Origin: Bradyrhizobium sp. CCH5-F6
GTDB taxonomy: Bacteria; Pseudomonadota; Alphaproteobacteria; Rhizobiales; Xanthobacteraceae
Direction of reading: 5' to 3'
Assembly (NCBI RefSeq): GCF_001556045.1
Contig: NZ_LSIC01000011.1
Coordinates: 1-59,283 of the forward strand
Length of the DNA stretch: 59,283 nucleotides
The number at the start of each line of letters is the position of its first letter. Within the stretch, counting starts at the first letter, position 1. The position numbers and the translations under genes were made by a program. Positions 32,656 through 42,853 of this stretch are shown here, piece after piece. The notes under the pieces are model-generated. The model searched no databases, had not been told where the DNA came from, and saw nothing but the letters and a program-made list of their open reading frames with translations.

Positions 32656-33957
32656 ATGCGCAACGAGACGATCGCTATTCACGCCGGTTACGAGCCCGAA
32701 GCCACCACGCATGCGGTGGCCGTGCCGATCTACCAGACCGCGGCCTACGCCTTCGACAGCGCCGATCACGGAGCCGCCCTGTTCAACCTAGAGGCTGAAG
32801 GCTTTCGCTACAGCCGCATCGCCAATCCGACCAGCTCGGTGCTGGAGAAGCGCATCGCCCAGCTCGAAGGCGGCGTCGGCGCGCTCGCGGTCGCGACCGG
32901 CCAGGCCGCGCTGCATTTCGCCTTCGTCAACGTCGCCGATCACGGTGGCAACATCGTTTCCGTGCCGCAGCTCTACGGCACCACGCACACGCTGCTCTCG
33001 CACATCCTGCCGCGCCAAGGGATCACCGGCCGCTTCGCCGAGAGCGACAAGCCGGATGCGATCGCGAAGCTGATCGACGAGGACACCCGCGCCGTGTTTG
33101 CCGAGACCATCGGCAATCCCGCCGGCAATGTCTGCGACATCGAGGCGCTGGCGAAGATCGCGCATGCGCATGGCGTGCCGCTGATCGTCGACAACACCGT
33201 GGCAACTCCGATCCTGCTCAAGCCGTTCGACTACGGCGCCGACATTGCCGTGCACTCGCTGACCAAGTTCCTGGGCGGTCACGGCACCACGCTCGGCGGC
33301 GCCATCGTCGATTCCGGAAATTTCCCCTGGGCCAAATATGCCGAGCGCTTCCCGGCCTACAACAAGCCGGACGCCTCCTATCACGGCCTCGTCTATGCCG
33401 AGCGCTTCGGCCGCACCGCCTATATCGAGCGCGCGCGCAGCGTCTATCAGCGCACGATGGGCTCGGTGCTGTCGCCGTTCAACGCCTTCCTGCTGCTCCA
33501 GGGCATCGAGACCGTGGCGCTGCGCATGGAGCGCCATGTCGAGAATGCGCGGAAGGTCGCCGAATTCCTCCGCGGCGATCCGCGGGTCGCGTGGGTCAAT
33601 TACACCGGCTTTCCGGACAGTCCCTACTATCCGCTGGTGCAGAAGTACCTGAACGGCAACGCCTCCTCGCTCTTCACCTTTGGCATCAAGGGCGGCATGG
33701 AGGCCGGCAAGACCTTCTATGATGCGCTGAAGCTGATCACGCGCCTCGTCAATATCGGCGATGCCAAGTCGCTGGCCTGCCATCCGGCTTCGACCACCCA
33801 CCGGCAGATGTCGGCGGAGCAGCAGCGCATCGCCGGTGTGTTGCCGGAGACCATCCGTTTGTCGATCGGCATCGAGCATGTCTCGGACATCATCGAGGAC
33901 ATCGACCAGGCGCTGGAAAAGGCCTGCCCGATGGCGCGCCTCGAGGCCGCGGAGTAG
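32656..33957 (+). CDS. metY: O-acetylhomoserine sulfhydrylase (PLP enzyme)
   Basis: It makes homocysteine from O-acetylhomoserine and sulfide in methionine synthesis. The 433 residues show the Cys/Met-metabolism PLP fold: YSRIANPTSSVLEKRIAQLE, ATGQAALHFAF, DNTVATPILLKPF and the PLP lysine in VHSLTKFLGGHG. Length and the C-terminal HPASTTHRQMS fit this branch rather than cystathionine synthases. GGAGGT nine bases before ATG 32656 fixes the start. It is followed after 11 bp by a MetA-family acyltransferase gene, giving a two-gene sulfhydrylation operon behind a structured leader. Confidence 0.93.
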   Translation: MRNETIAIHAGYEPEATTHAVAVPIYQTAAYAFDSADHGAALFNLEAEGFRYSRIANPTSSVLEKRIAQLEGGVGALAVATGQAALHFAFVNVADHGGNIVSVPQLYGTTHTLLSHILPRQGITGRFAESDKPDAIAKLIDEDTRAVFAETIGNPAGNVCDIEALAKIAHAHGVPLIVDNTVATPILLKPFDYGADIAVHSLTKFLGGHGTTLGGAIVDSGNFPWAKYAERFPAYNKPDASYHGLVYAERFGRTAYIERARSVYQRTMGSVLSPFNAFLLLQGIETVALRMERHVENARKVAEFLRGDPRVAWVNYTGFPDSPYYPLVQKYLNGNASSLFTFGIKGGMEAGKTFYDALKLITRLVNIGDAKSLACHPASTTHRQMSAEQQRIAGVLPETIRLSIGIEHVSDIIEDIDQALEKACPMARLEAAE

Positions 33958-33968
33958 GCGGCGGCGCC

Positions 33969-34967
33969 ATGACGATCTTGATCGAGAGAGATCAAGTCAT
34001 CGACGGCCCGGCGCTGGTGCCGGCCGCGCACGATCTCGCGCGCGACGCCGGCGTCGAACTCACCATCGGGCTCGTCAACAACATGCCGGATCCCGCGCTG
34101 AAGGCGACCGAGCGCCAGTTCAAGAAACTGCTCCAGGCTGCCGCTGGTCCGCGCCGTATCCGCTTCCACTGCTTCTCGCTACCCAGCGTGAAGCGGTCGC
34201 CGGAAGCAAAGTGGCATGTCGAGAGCGAGTATTCCGACCTTTCGGATCTCGAGCGCGGGAAGTTCGACGGGCTGATTGTGACCGGCGCAGAGCCGATCGC
34301 GCCTGAGCTCGACCAGGAGCCATATTGGCGGGACCTGACGAACCTCATCGACTGGGCCAAGGCCAACACACGCTCGGCGATCTGGTCATGCCTTGCCGCA
34401 CATGCCGCGGTGCTGCATCTCGACGGTATCGAACGGCGGCGGCTGCCGGCCAAATGTCACGGCGTTTTCGATTGCGAAGTCGTGGCGAGCGATTCGCTGA
34501 CCCGTGCTGCGCCTGCACCGTTCAAGGTCTCGCATTCCCGCCTGAACGAGATCGCCGAAAGCGACCTCGTACAGGCCGGTTATCAGGTGCTGACTCGCTC
34601 CGGCCAAGCCGGCGTCGACGTCTTCGTTCGCCAATATGCCAGCCGCTTCGTGTTCTTCCAGGGCCACCCGGAATATGACGCGCTGTCGCTCCAGCGAGAA
34701 TATCTGCGTGACATCGGCCGCTATCTCGCGCGGGAGCGCGAGACCTATCCGCGACTGCCGGTGAGCTATTTTGACGCAGCGACGGAAGAGAAATTGACTC
34801 GCTTCGAAAAGAAGGCGGCACACCAGCGACATCCGGCGCTGACCAACGAACTGCCTGGATTGAACCTCCGCGCCGATATCGGGGCTGGCATTGCCGCGGC
34901 GGTGCTGTTCCGCAATTGGTTGCGCTATCTCGGCGCGGGCTCGGACGCGCCGGTGGCGGCGCGCTAG
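33969..34967 (+). CDS. metA: Homoserine O-acyltransferase, MetA/HTS family
   Basis: It activates homoserine by acylation, supplying the substrate of the sulfhydrylase upstream. The 332-residue protein has the class I glutamine amidotransferase-like fold used by MetA: GLVNNMPDPALKATERQF at the start, IVTGAEP, the nucleophile Cys in IWSCLAAHAAV and the histidine in FFQGHPEYD. Whether it uses acetyl- or succinyl-CoA cannot be read; the adjacent metY favours acetyl. It starts 11 bp after metY. Confidence 0.88.
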   Translation: MTILIERDQVIDGPALVPAAHDLARDAGVELTIGLVNNMPDPALKATERQFKKLLQAAAGPRRIRFHCFSLPSVKRSPEAKWHVESEYSDLSDLERGKFDGLIVTGAEPIAPELDQEPYWRDLTNLIDWAKANTRSAIWSCLAAHAAVLHLDGIERRRLPAKCHGVFDCEVVASDSLTRAAPAPFKVSHSRLNEIAESDLVQAGYQVLTRSGQAGVDVFVRQYASRFVFFQGHPEYDALSLQREYLRDIGRYLARERETYPRLPVSYFDAATEEKLTRFEKKAAHQRHPALTNELPGLNLRADIGAGIAAAVLFRNWLRYLGAGSDAPVAAR

Positions 34968-35072
34968 CCGAAACGATCTTGGTGCCCCGTTAGGATTACT
35001 CAGGCGTTAGGCTTGCCTCGGCCTGGGCGCGAATGTTTCAGTACAGACACGGAATCACAGGAAACTCAGTTC

Positions 35073-35816
35073 GTGTTGTCGGCACTCCAGGGACGCGTGA
35101 GCAATCGGCTGGCCCGGCATTTCCGTGCCGCGCCGCACCGACTGCCCGCGCATGCGCCGATGGTGAGCTTCACTTTCGACGATGCCCCCGATAGCGCCGC
35201 AAGTGAGGGCGCCGAGCTTCTGGAGCAACATGGCGGCCGCGGCACCTATTACCTCGCCGGCAGCCTGATCGATCGTCCTTCGGACCATTGGCGTGGACTG
35301 TCGAACGAGGCAATCGTGCGACTTCACCGCGCCGGGCACGAGATTGCCTGCCACACCTTCTCGCACCGGTGCTCGGCCAATCTGGACGAAGCTGCGATGG
35401 CTCGCGAGATCGATCGGAACCGCAGTCATTTCCGCGCTATCGATTCCTCGATCAAGCTGGAGAACTTCGCCTATCCCTATGGGATCGCCTCGGTCTGGCG
35501 CAAACCGCAACTCGCAAAGGCCTTCCGTTCCGCGCGCGGCATCCTTCCCGGCGTCAATCGCGACGTCATCGACCTCCAATTCCTGCGCGCCTCGCCGCTC
35601 GTGAATTGCGAGATCGATCCGGCGGGCGTCGATCGCTATTTCGACGAGGCGGTCGCAAGCGGCGGGTGGCTGATCTTCTACGGCCACGACGTCGCCGATA
35701 TGCCAAGCCCGTTTGGCTGCACGCCGCGCCTGATGCGTCATGCACTCGAGGCCGCCGGCAAGCGCAACATGCCGATCGTGACGGTCGCAGAGGCGTTGCG
35801 ACGGATCGGAGCGTAG
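35073..35816 (+). CDS. Polysaccharide deacetylase (NodB-homology)
   Basis: A carbohydrate esterase 4-type protein of 247 residues. The metal-site motifs are present: SFTFDDAPDS (motif 1, Asp-Asp, with A in place of the usual G) and HEIACHTFSHR (motif 2, HxxxH). FYGHDVADM near the end fits the last motif. There is no signal peptide, so it may act on cytoplasmic or membrane-side glycan precursors. GTG 35073 with AGGAAA upstream is preferred; the frame is open from 35013. It is not near nodulation genes in this window. Confidence 0.85.
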   Translation: MLSALQGRVSNRLARHFRAAPHRLPAHAPMVSFTFDDAPDSAASEGAELLEQHGGRGTYYLAGSLIDRPSDHWRGLSNEAIVRLHRAGHEIACHTFSHRCSANLDEAAMAREIDRNRSHFRAIDSSIKLENFAYPYGIASVWRKPQLAKAFRSARGILPGVNRDVIDLQFLRASPLVNCEIDPAGVDRYFDEAVASGGWLIFYGHDVADMPSPFGCTPRLMRHALEAAGKRNMPIVTVAEALRRIGA

Positions 35817-35823
35817 CTGCTGC

Positions 35824-35980
35824 CCTCCTTCTCCCCTTGCGGGAGAAGGTGGCGCGAAGCGCCGGATGAGGGGTATGTCTCCGCAGAACAAGCTCCATCG
35901 AATCCGAGGATAGATACTCCTCACCCGTCTCGCCGCTATCGCGGCGAGCCACCCTCCCGCAAGGGGAGAGGGGAAGAGAA
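35824..35980. repeat. Palindromic intergenic repeat pair
   Basis: Two units of the same family lie in opposite orientation. Unit 1 (about 35824-35873) contains CTCCCCTTGCGGGAGAAGG and GCGCGAAGCGCC. Unit 2 (about 35931-35980) contains CTCGCCGCTATCGCGGCGAG and CCCTCCCGCAAGGGGAGAGG. Such elements are dispersed in Bradyrhizobium genomes. Together with the spacer they fill most of the deacetylase-recQ gap. Confidence 0.8.
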
Positions 35981-36068
35981 GCGCCTGCCCCGCAAACAGT
36001 CTTGCCACGCCCGCGCCGCCATGCGACTGGCCTTGTGACGAAACTCACGGCACGATGCTGTTCCGCCC

Positions 36069-37934
36069 ATGCCCGCTCCTTCCACCGCTCCGCTCCCTGC
36101 GCCGGCCGCCGGCCGCGACGCGCTGTCGGTGCTGCATTCCGTGTTCGGCCTGCCCGGCTTCCGCGGCGCGCAGGGTGAGATCATCAAGCACGTCACGGAT
36201 GGCGGCAATTGCCTGGTGCTGATGCCGACCGGCGGCGGCAAGTCGCTGTGCTACCAGCTTCCGTCATTGCTGCGCGAAGGCTGCGGCATCGTGGTCTCGC
36301 CGCTGATCGCGTTGATGCGCGACCAGGTGGCCGGCCTGATCGAGGCGGGCGTGAATGCGGCCGCGCTGAACTCGTCGCTGACGCCGCAGGAGGCTTCCGA
36401 CATCGAGCGGCGCCTTCTCGCGGGTGATCTCGACCTGCTCTATGTCGCGCCGGAACGGCTGGTCACGCCGCGCTGCCTGTCGCTGCTGACGCAGGCGAAG
36501 GTGGCGCTGTTTGCGATCGACGAGGCGCATTGCGTCTCGCAATGGGGCCATGATTTCCGTCCCGAATATGTCGGCCTCTCCGTCATCGCCGAGCGGTTTC
36601 CCGACGTGCCGCGCATCGCGCTGACCGCGACCGCCGACGAGCTGACGCGCAAGGAGATCGTCGAGCGGCTTCAGCTCACGGGCGCGCCGCAATTCGTGTC
36701 GAGCTTCGACCGGCCCAACATCCGCTACGAGATCGTCGACAAGCGCAACGCGGTGTCGCAGCTGAAGGAACTTATCCGCGAGCGCCACGCGGGCGATGCC
36801 GGCGTCGTCTATTGCCTGTCGCGAAACCGGGTCGAGGAGGTCGCCGCCGCGCTTCAAGACGCCGGCATTGCGGCGCTGCCCTACCACGCCGGGCTCGACG
36901 GCGGCGTGCGCTCGCGCAACCAGGACCGCTTTCTCAACGAGGACGGCATCGTCATCGTCGCGACGGTGGCGTTCGGCATGGGAATCGACAAGCCCGACGT
37001 GCGCTTCGTTGCACATCTCGACCTGCCCAAGAGCATCGAGGCCTATTACCAGGAGACGGGGCGAGCGGGCCGTGACGGCAAGCCGTCGACGGCCTGGATG
37101 GCCTACGGCCTCTCGGACATCGTGCAGCAGCGCCGCATGATCGACGAGTCCAATGCCTCCGAAGAGTTCAAGCGGGTGTCGATCGGAAAGCTCGACGCGC
37201 TCGTCGGCCTTGCCGAAACGCCGCACTGCCGGCGCCGGCGGCTGCTCGCCTATTTCGGTGAGATCCTGCTGAGCGAAAGCTGCGGCAATTGCGACAATTG
37301 CCTGACGCCGCCCAAGATGCGCGACGGCAAGGTGCTGGCGCAGAAGCTGCTCTCCTGCGTCTATCGCACCGGCCAGCGTTTTGGCGCGATGCATCTGATC
37401 GACGTGCTGGTGGGGCGGTTGACCGAGAAGGTGACGCAGTTCGGCCACGACAAGCTGTCGGTGTTCGGCATCGGCCGCGAGCTCAACGAAAAGCAGTGGC
37501 GCACGGTCCTGCGCCAATTGGTGGCGATGGGGCATTTGCAGAGTGACAGCGAAGCATTCGGTGCGCTGAAGCTGACGGACTCCTCCCGCGGCGTGCTGCG
37601 CGGCGAAACGGAGGTCTGGCTGCGCGAGGAGGCGCCCGCCACGCGCATCCGCTCGAGCCGGGCCAAGTCCCGCCGCGGCGACCTCGCGCCTGCTGCGGGT
37701 GCGCCGCAAGGCGATGTCGATCCAGAGCTGCGTGCGCGCCTGCGCGCCTGGCGTTCAGACGTCGCGCGCGAACGCGGCGTCCCGGCCTATGTGGTGCTGC
37801 ACGATGCGACGATCGACGGTATCGTCCGGGCCTGGCCGACGACGCTGGACGAACTCCGCACCGTGCCGGGGATCGGCGACAAGAAGCTCGAGCATTACGG
37901 CGACGAGCTGCTGCAGATCATCAGGACAAGGTAG
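36069..37934 (+). CDS. recQ: ATP-dependent DNA helicase RecQ
   Basis: A 3'-5' DNA helicase of 621 residues used in recombination repair. Walker A is at 52-59 (MPTGGGKS), the DEAH box is at 151-154 with the aromatic-rich loop ([14 protein letters not shown]), and the motif VI arginines are in [12 protein letters not shown]. The RecQ-C zinc site follows (C in [13 protein letters not shown], then SCGNCDNC), then the winged helix. The HRDC domain is at the end ([20 protein letters not shown]). It is full length. Confidence 0.96.
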   Translation: MPAPSTAPLPAPAAGRDALSVLHSVFGLPGFRGAQGEIIKHVTDGGNCLVLMPTGGGKSLCYQLPSLLREGCGIVVSPLIALMRDQVAGLIEAGVNAAALNSSLTPQEASDIERRLLAGDLDLLYVAPERLVTPRCLSLLTQAKVALFAIDEAHCVSQWGHDFRPEYVGLSVIAERFPDVPRIALTATADELTRKEIVERLQLTGAPQFVSSFDRPNIRYEIVDKRNAVSQLKELIRERHAGDAGVVYCLSRNRVEEVAAALQDAGIAALPYHAGLDGGVRSRNQDRFLNEDGIVIVATVAFGMGIDKPDVRFVAHLDLPKSIEAYYQETGRAGRDGKPSTAWMAYGLSDIVQQRRMIDESNASEEFKRVSIGKLDALVGLAETPHCRRRRLLAYFGEILLSESCGNCDNCLTPPKMRDGKVLAQKLLSCVYRTGQRFGAMHLIDVLVGRLTEKVTQFGHDKLSVFGIGRELNEKQWRTVLRQLVAMGHLQSDSEAFGALKLTDSSRGVLRGETEVWLREEAPATRIRSSRAKSRRGDLAPAAGAPQGDVDPELRARLRAWRSDVARERGVPAYVVLHDATIDGIVRAWPTTLDELRTVPGIGDKKLEHYGDELLQIIRTR

Positions 37935-37947
37935 CAAGCCATAAACT

Positions 37948-38093
37948 CCGCCGTCACCCGGACAAGCGAAGCGCAGGTCCGGGATCCAACCATAGGCCGA
38001 TGTGGTGACGGCAGGCTGGCAACTACTAGCCTTCAAAACTGTTGCCGGCGTGTGGGTCCCGGATCAGCGCTTCGCTGCGCTTGTCCGGGACGA
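37948..38093. repeat. Palindromic intergenic repeat pair
   Basis: Two related arms face each other: GTCACCCGGACAAGCGAAGC at about 37952 and GCTGCGCTTGTCCGGGACGA at about 38073, each joined to a GTCCGGGATC/GGTCCCGGATC segment. This is a second family of dispersed palindromes in the window, between recQ and acdS. Confidence 0.75.
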
Positions 38094-38126
38094 GAGCTGT
38101 GTATGAGGCGAGAACTACGGCTTCAT

Positions 38127-39143
38127 TCACCCATTCCTGAACGCATAGGCATACCCGTTCAGTGCGGGCGCGCCGCCGAGATGGGCGTAGAGGATCTTCG
38201 CGCCCTTCTCGAAATAGCCCTTCTTCGCAAGATCCATCAGGCCTTGCATTGACTTGCCCTCATAGACGGGGTCGGTGATCATGCCTTCGAGCCGCGCGGT
38301 AAGGCGGATCGCCTCCTTGGTCTCCTCCGACGGCACGCCATAGGCGGGATAGGCGTAGTCCTCGATCAGCACGACGTCATCGGCGACCAGCTCCTTGCCG
38401 AGTTCGACGAGCTCAGCGGTGTTCTGCGCGATCTCGAGCACTTGCGCCTTGGTCTGCGCCGGCGTGAAGGACGCGTCGATGCCGATCACCTTCCGGGCAC
38501 GGCCGTCGGCGGCGAAGCCGACCAGCATGCCGGCATGGGTCGAGCCGGTGACGGTGCAGACGACGATGTAGTCGAACTTGAAGCCGAGCTCGGCCTCCTG
38601 CTTGCGCACCTCCTCGGCGAAGCCGACATAGCCGAGGCCGCCAAACTTATGCACGGAGGCGCCGGCGGGAATTGCATAGGGCTTGCCGCCCGCTGCCTTC
38701 ACCTCCTCGATCGCCTGTTCCCAGCTCTTGCGGATGCCGATGTCGAAGCCGTCGTCGACGAGGCGCACGTCCGCGCCCATGATGCGCGACAGCATGATGT
38801 TGCCGACGCGGTCATAGACCGCGTCCTCGTGCGGCACCCAGGCTTCCTGCACCAGGCGGCACTTCATGCCGATCTTGGCCGCGACCGCGGCGATCATGCG
38901 GGTGTGGTTGGACTGCACGCCGCCGATCGAAACCAGCGTGTCGGCGTTCGAGGCGATGGCATCGGGAATGATGTATTCGAGCTTGCGCAACTTGTTGCCG
39001 CCATAGGCGAGGCCGGAATTGCAGTCCTCACGCTTGGCGTAGACCTCGACCTGGCCGCCGAGGTGTTTTGACAGCCGCTCCAGCTTCTCGATCGGCGTCG
39101 GGCCAAAGGTCAGCGGATAGCGTGCGAATTTGTCCAGCATCAT
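38127..39143 (-). CDS. acdS: 1-aminocyclopropane-1-carboxylate (ACC) deaminase
   Basis: It breaks the plant ethylene precursor ACC into ammonia and 2-oxobutyrate, which lowers plant ethylene around the bacterium. The 338-residue length equals the characterised enzymes, and with the first of two adjacent Met codons the residue numbers fall in register: PLP lysine K51 (GGNKLRK), Y294 and E295 (DPVYEGKS) and L322 (YAHLGG). E295 and L322 are the residues that separate true ACC deaminases from D-cysteine desulfhydrases. It is divergent from an Lrp/AsnC regulator, the usual acdR arrangement. Confidence 0.96.
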   Translation of the reverse strand: MMLDKFARYPLTFGPTPIEKLERLSKHLGGQVEVYAKREDCNSGLAYGGNKLRKLEYIIPDAIASNADTLVSIGGVQSNHTRMIAAVAAKIGMKCRLVQEAWVPHEDAVYDRVGNIMLSRIMGADVRLVDDGFDIGIRKSWEQAIEEVKAAGGKPYAIPAGASVHKFGGLGYVGFAEEVRKQEAELGFKFDYIVVCTVTGSTHAGMLVGFAADGRARKVIGIDASFTPAQTKAQVLEIAQNTAELVELGKELVADDVVLIEDYAYPAYGVPSEETKEAIRLTARLEGMITDPVYEGKSMQGLMDLAKKGYFEKGAKILYAHLGGAPALNGYAYAFRNG

Positions 39144-39289
39144 TGGTCATCCCCATTTGGCGGTGGCGTCTGGGGAACGGAGCTAGCATCGCTCCGGAAG
39201 AATGTGCTCTCGAATATCGGGTCGATACTGCCGGTCAGTTGCATAAATGGCTTCAGTAGGGCAGATTTCTTCCGAATTATTCCATACTA

Positions 39290-39769
39290 GTGAAAGCTTC
39301 TTTCATGGCGCCTCGGCTTGATCGTGTCGACCTTAAGATATTGAGATTGCTACAAAATAATGGGCGCCTCAGTAACGCCGAGTTGGCCGGGACGGTCGCG
39401 ATCAGCCCCGCTACCTGCCATCGCCGCACCCAGCGCCTGTTCGAGGACGGCTTCATCGCGACCGTGCGCGCCATGGTGGCGCCGAAGAAGGTGGCAAAGG
39501 GCACGCTGGTGATGGTCGGCGTCGTGCTCGACCGCTCGACGCCGGAGAGCTTCGCGACCTTCGAGCGGGCAATTGCGAAGCTCAGATGCGTGCTCGACTG
39601 CCATCTCGTGGCCGGCGATTTCGATTACTTCCTCAAGATCCGCGTCGGCGACATGGAGGATTTCAACCGCATCCATGGTGAGCAGCTCATTGCGTTGCCC
39701 GGCGTACGCCAGACCCGGACATTCTTCGTGATGAAGGAAGTCGTCGACAACGCGCCGCTGGAGTTTTGA
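39290..39769 (+). CDS. acdR: Lrp/AsnC-family regulator, probable AcdR
   Basis: A 159-residue regulator. The N-terminal helix-turn-helix reads VDLKILRLLQNNGRLSNAEL and ISPATCHRRTQRL; the C-terminal RAM effector domain has CHLVAGDFDYFLKIRV. It is divergent from acdS across about 146 bp, and such pairs use the regulator to switch acdS on with ACC. The symbol rests on that context. The start is GTG 39290 or ATG 39305; no SD separates them well. Confidence 0.87.
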   Translation: MKASFMAPRLDRVDLKILRLLQNNGRLSNAELAGTVAISPATCHRRTQRLFEDGFIATVRAMVAPKKVAKGTLVMVGVVLDRSTPESFATFERAIAKLRCVLDCHLVAGDFDYFLKIRVGDMEDFNRIHGEQLIALPGVRQTRTFFVMKEVVDNAPLEF

Positions 39770-39772
39770 GCA

Positions 39773-39830
39773 GAAGCGTTCTCCAGCGAAGTGGAAACCG
39801 GTTCGCGTCATAAAACGCGTCAAATCAAAA
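39773..39830. repeat. Dispersed Bradyrhizobium-type intergenic element
   Basis: The stretch holds AAGCGTTCTCCAGCGAAGTG, then an ACCGGTTCGCGT core and AAAACGCGTC. I know near-identical copies from many Bradyrhizobium intergenic regions; within this window I see one. It lies between acdR and the PLP enzyme gene. Confidence 0.6.
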
Positions 39831-39875
39831 CCCGGCGCACTTGAAGCGCGATCCGCGCCATGAGAGATTCCTGCG

Positions 39876-41039
39876 ATGCAGACGTCCCCCTTCCGCCAGC
39901 ATGATCCGGCCGGGCCGGCCTATCGGCGCGGCTGGGTCGACGAGGCCGTGGCTGCGATCGAGGCCGACCAGTGCCGCACCGCCGACACCCATCTGATCCG
40001 GTTGATCGTGCCGGCGCTCTCCGGCATCGACATCTATCTCAAGGACGAGTCCACACATCCGACCGGCAGCCTGAAGCATCGCCTCGCGCGTTCGCTGTTC
40101 CTCTATGCGCTCTGCAACGGACACATCGGCGAAGGCACGCCTGTCGTCGAGGCATCGTCGGGATCGACAGCGGTGTCGGAAGCCTATTTCGCGCAGATGA
40201 TCGGCGTGCCCTTCTACGCCGTGATGCCGCGGACGACCTCGGCGGAGAAAATCGCCGCGATCGAGCATTATGGCGGCAACTGCCACCTGATCGACGACGG
40301 CCGCGCGCTGTATGCGGAAGCCGCGGCGCTCGCAGCCCGTCTGAACGGCCATTACATGGACCAGTTCACCTTCGCCGAGCGCGCCACCGACTGGCGCGGC
40401 AACAACAACATCGCCGAGTCCATCTTCACCCAATTGCAGGGCGAACCGCGCCCGCTGCCGGACTGGATCGTGATGGGCGCCGGCACCGGCGGCACCTCGG
40501 CGACCATCGGGCGCTATCTGCGCTATCGGCAATATCCGACGCGGCTGTGCGTTGCCGATGTCGAACATTCCGCCTTCTTCGACTGCTTCCGCTCGCAGGA
40601 CCGCTCCCGGGTCTGCGACCGCCCATCGCTGATCGAGGGCGTCGGCCGGCCGCGCTGCGAGCCGTCCTTCGTGGCGGGGGTGGTCGATCGCATGATGAAG
40701 GTTCCGGATGCGGCGACGATCGCGGCGATGAACGTGCTGTCGCGTCGGCTGCGCCGCGCGGTCGGCGGCTCCACCGGAACGAACTTCCTTGCGCTTTGCC
40801 GGCTCGCCTCGGAGATGCGCAAGGCAGGCGTGACAGGTTCGCTGGTGACGCTGATTTGCGATTCCGGCGAGCGCTACCGGCAGACCTACTACGAGCCGGC
40901 ATGGCTGAAAACGCGCGGCCTCGATCCGGCGCCGTTCGAGGCGGCCTTGTCGTCTTTCCTCGCGACAGGCGAGCCGTTGGCGCTCGAGGTCGATGACGTC
41001 GTCAATCGGCAGAACGTAGGAAGCCCCGCCGCGTCATAG
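39876..41039 (+). CDS. PLP-dependent cysteine synthase-like enzyme (Cds1-like cysteine desulfhydrase)
   Basis: A 387-residue fold-type II PLP enzyme. The PLP lysine is in TGSLKHRLA, the phosphate loop in [12 protein letters not shown] and the substrate loop in [13 protein letters not shown]. The length and the [18 protein letters not shown] stretch fit the branch annotated as L-cysteine desulfhydrase Cds1 rather than CysK (about 310 residues). It would release sulfide, pyruvate and ammonia from cysteine, or make cysteine in reverse. It follows acdR in the same direction but after a repeat, so the operon link is weak. Confidence 0.82.
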   Translation: MQTSPFRQHDPAGPAYRRGWVDEAVAAIEADQCRTADTHLIRLIVPALSGIDIYLKDESTHPTGSLKHRLARSLFLYALCNGHIGEGTPVVEASSGSTAVSEAYFAQMIGVPFYAVMPRTTSAEKIAAIEHYGGNCHLIDDGRALYAEAAALAARLNGHYMDQFTFAERATDWRGNNNIAESIFTQLQGEPRPLPDWIVMGAGTGGTSATIGRYLRYRQYPTRLCVADVEHSAFFDCFRSQDRSRVCDRPSLIEGVGRPRCEPSFVAGVVDRMMKVPDAATIAAMNVLSRRLRRAVGGSTGTNFLALCRLASEMRKAGVTGSLVTLICDSGERYRQTYYEPAWLKTRGLDPAPFEAALSSFLATGEPLALEVDDVVNRQNVGSPAAS

Positions 41040-41149
41040 CTGCGTCTTCCTGTCGTTTCTTCAAATTGGCACGGCCGTCACGGCAACTTCACTTGCGCTG
41101 TGCATGCATGCAGGTGACGGTTGCCACTTCTCAACGAGGAGATCCCACC

Positions 41150-41710
41150 GTGCGCCTTCCCATTCTCGATCCCAAGGATCTGACCGACGAACAGAAGCCG
41201 CTCTATGACGACATGCGAGCCGGCATCAAGGGCCACTTCAAGGGCTTTGTGAACATGCGCGACGACGGCGCGTTGCTCGGGCCCTGGAACCCCTGGATTC
41301 GCGAGCCGCGCTTCGGCAAGCCGGTGTGGGAGCTGGTCAAGGCGGTCGCGTCGAAACCGCTGCTACCCGCGCCGGTGCGTGAGGTCGCCATTCTCGTCAC
41401 CGGCTCGCATTTCCGGTCCGGTTACGAGCTCTATGCTCATGTGCTGGTCGCCGAGCAGCGCGGCCTCTCCGACGAGAAACTCGCGACCATCGTCGCGGGG
41501 CAGCGGCCGGTGGACCTCACCAGGCAGGAGGCGGTCGCCTATGACATGGCATCGGCCCTGGTCAGCGGTGGCGTGTTGCCGGAGCTGACCTATCGCGCGG
41601 CAGTGAAGGAGTTCGGCGAGCACGGCGCGGCCGAGCTGTCCTATCTGGTCGGCGTCTATTGCATGGTGTCGGTCACGCTCAACACGTTCGACGTGCCGGT
41701 GCCGGATTAG
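41150..41710 (+). CDS. Carboxymuconolactone decarboxylase (CMD) family protein
   Basis: A 186-residue all-helical protein of the CMD/AhpD-like superfamily: REVAILVTGSHFRSGYELYA followed by HVLVAEQRGLSDEK. The CxxC of the AhpD peroxidases is absent, so an antioxidant role is unlikely; relatives act on aromatic-acid lactones or are uncharacterised. The start is GTG 41150, with GAGGAGAT about seven bases upstream; the frame is open to 41066. Confidence 0.85.
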   Translation: MRLPILDPKDLTDEQKPLYDDMRAGIKGHFKGFVNMRDDGALLGPWNPWIREPRFGKPVWELVKAVASKPLLPAPVREVAILVTGSHFRSGYELYAHVLVAEQRGLSDEKLATIVAGQRPVDLTRQEAVAYDMASALVSGGVLPELTYRAAVKEFGEHGAAELSYLVGVYCMVSVTLNTFDVPVPD

Positions 41711-41774
41711 CAGCAGCTTTGTATCGGTTGGGCACGATCCTCTCGCAACCGCTGCGACTTCTCGGGGATCATGC

Positions 41775-42689
41775 TCAGTTGCGCACGGCGTAGAGCGGCG
41801 TGCGCAACGTCAGCTGGTAGGAGGCCTTCGGCGTCCACGCGATCTGCGCGGTAATGCCGAACAGGCGGTTGTCGTTGTCGTCCATGCGGTCGAGGTCGAG
41901 CCGCAGGACCGGATGGGTAAAGGACTCCGCCAGCGCCCGTCCGGCGAATTGCGCACCGCCGAACGACTGCATGCCGAGGCGCCCGGTGAACTTCCAGTTG
42001 CTCGGCCATTGGTAGTAGCCGCCGGCATAGAGGATCGTGTTCGGCCGGATGCTGGCGAACGGGCTCGCGATGGCGGTGGTCGTGTACTGGATGCCGGCCA
42101 GCCAGCCCCGTGTCTCGTCCTCGTCGAGCGCGTAGTCGAATTCCAGGATGTTGTTGAACGAGTTCGTCATGCCCTGTTCGTTCGGCACCGACTGCGTCAG
42201 GGTCGATTGCAGCGTGATGGTCGGGATCTTCCCGCCATTCTGCTGGTAGAGATCGGCCTGCACGCCAATGTTCCAGCTCGTGATGTCGAAGGACGACCAG
42301 CCGCCGCCGACGTCGATCGTCGAGCCCGACACGCCGCCATAGAGCGAGACGCGGTCGCTGACGTCGACGGTCAGCGGCAGGTCTACGGCAATCGACTTCG
42401 CCGCCGGCAAGCCGTTCGGCAGAGTTGCGCCGCCCCGCAGCGCCAGGGCTTGAATGGCGGACGACACTGATGTGTTGCCGAAGCCGAGCCCGAGCGTGCC
42501 CGCCGGGACCATCGCATAGATCGTGCGCAAGTCCAGATAGATGTTCGGGATCGCCGGCTTTGCCGTTTTGTCGTCATCGGCCTCGGCGAAGGCGGCGCTT
42601 GCCGAAATCGTCAGACAGGCCAGCCCCGTCGCGACAGCGCGCAAAGCCGGACGGTGCGATAGGCTGCGACTTGACACGTGACAATCCAT
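41775..42689 (-). CDS. Outer-membrane beta-barrel-like protein
   Basis: A 304-residue exported protein. After a basic N-terminus there is a signal peptide (ALRAVATGLACLTISASAAF, cleavage near AFA|EAD). The rest alternates short amphipathic strands with turns (VSLYGGVSGSTIDVGGGWSS, ILYAGGYYQWPSNWKFTGRL), as in outer-membrane barrels. It ends LYAVRN, without the usual terminal aromatic residue. Family and function are not recognised. The start ATG 42689 is preferred; the frame is open to 42758. Confidence 0.75.
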   Translation of the reverse strand: MDCHVSSRSLSHRPALRAVATGLACLTISASAAFAEADDDKTAKPAIPNIYLDLRTIYAMVPAGTLGLGFGNTSVSSAIQALALRGGATLPNGLPAAKSIAVDLPLTVDVSDRVSLYGGVSGSTIDVGGGWSSFDITSWNIGVQADLYQQNGGKIPTITLQSTLTQSVPNEQGMTNSFNNILEFDYALDEDETRGWLAGIQYTTTAIASPFASIRPNTILYAGGYYQWPSNWKFTGRLGMQSFGGAQFAGRALAESFTHPVLRLDLDRMDDNDNRLFGITAQIAWTPKASYQLTLRTPLYAVRN

Positions 42690-42853
42690 GGGCCCGTGGT
42701 GACGTAATCGTGTGCCAGTTGGAACTTGATCGCTGCCGCGGTCAAGCGCTATCCGCAATGATGGACTGCATCGATGGGCGCGGTTACCCTGTCCTTATAG
42801 CACCGACGCTCTCGACGGCCAGAGTGCAGGCCGGATAATGGAGGACGACAGCC

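Noticed and set aside
35013..35072. Longer start for the polysaccharide deacetylase
   Set aside because: The extra 20 residues are not signal-like, and a better SD precedes GTG 35073.
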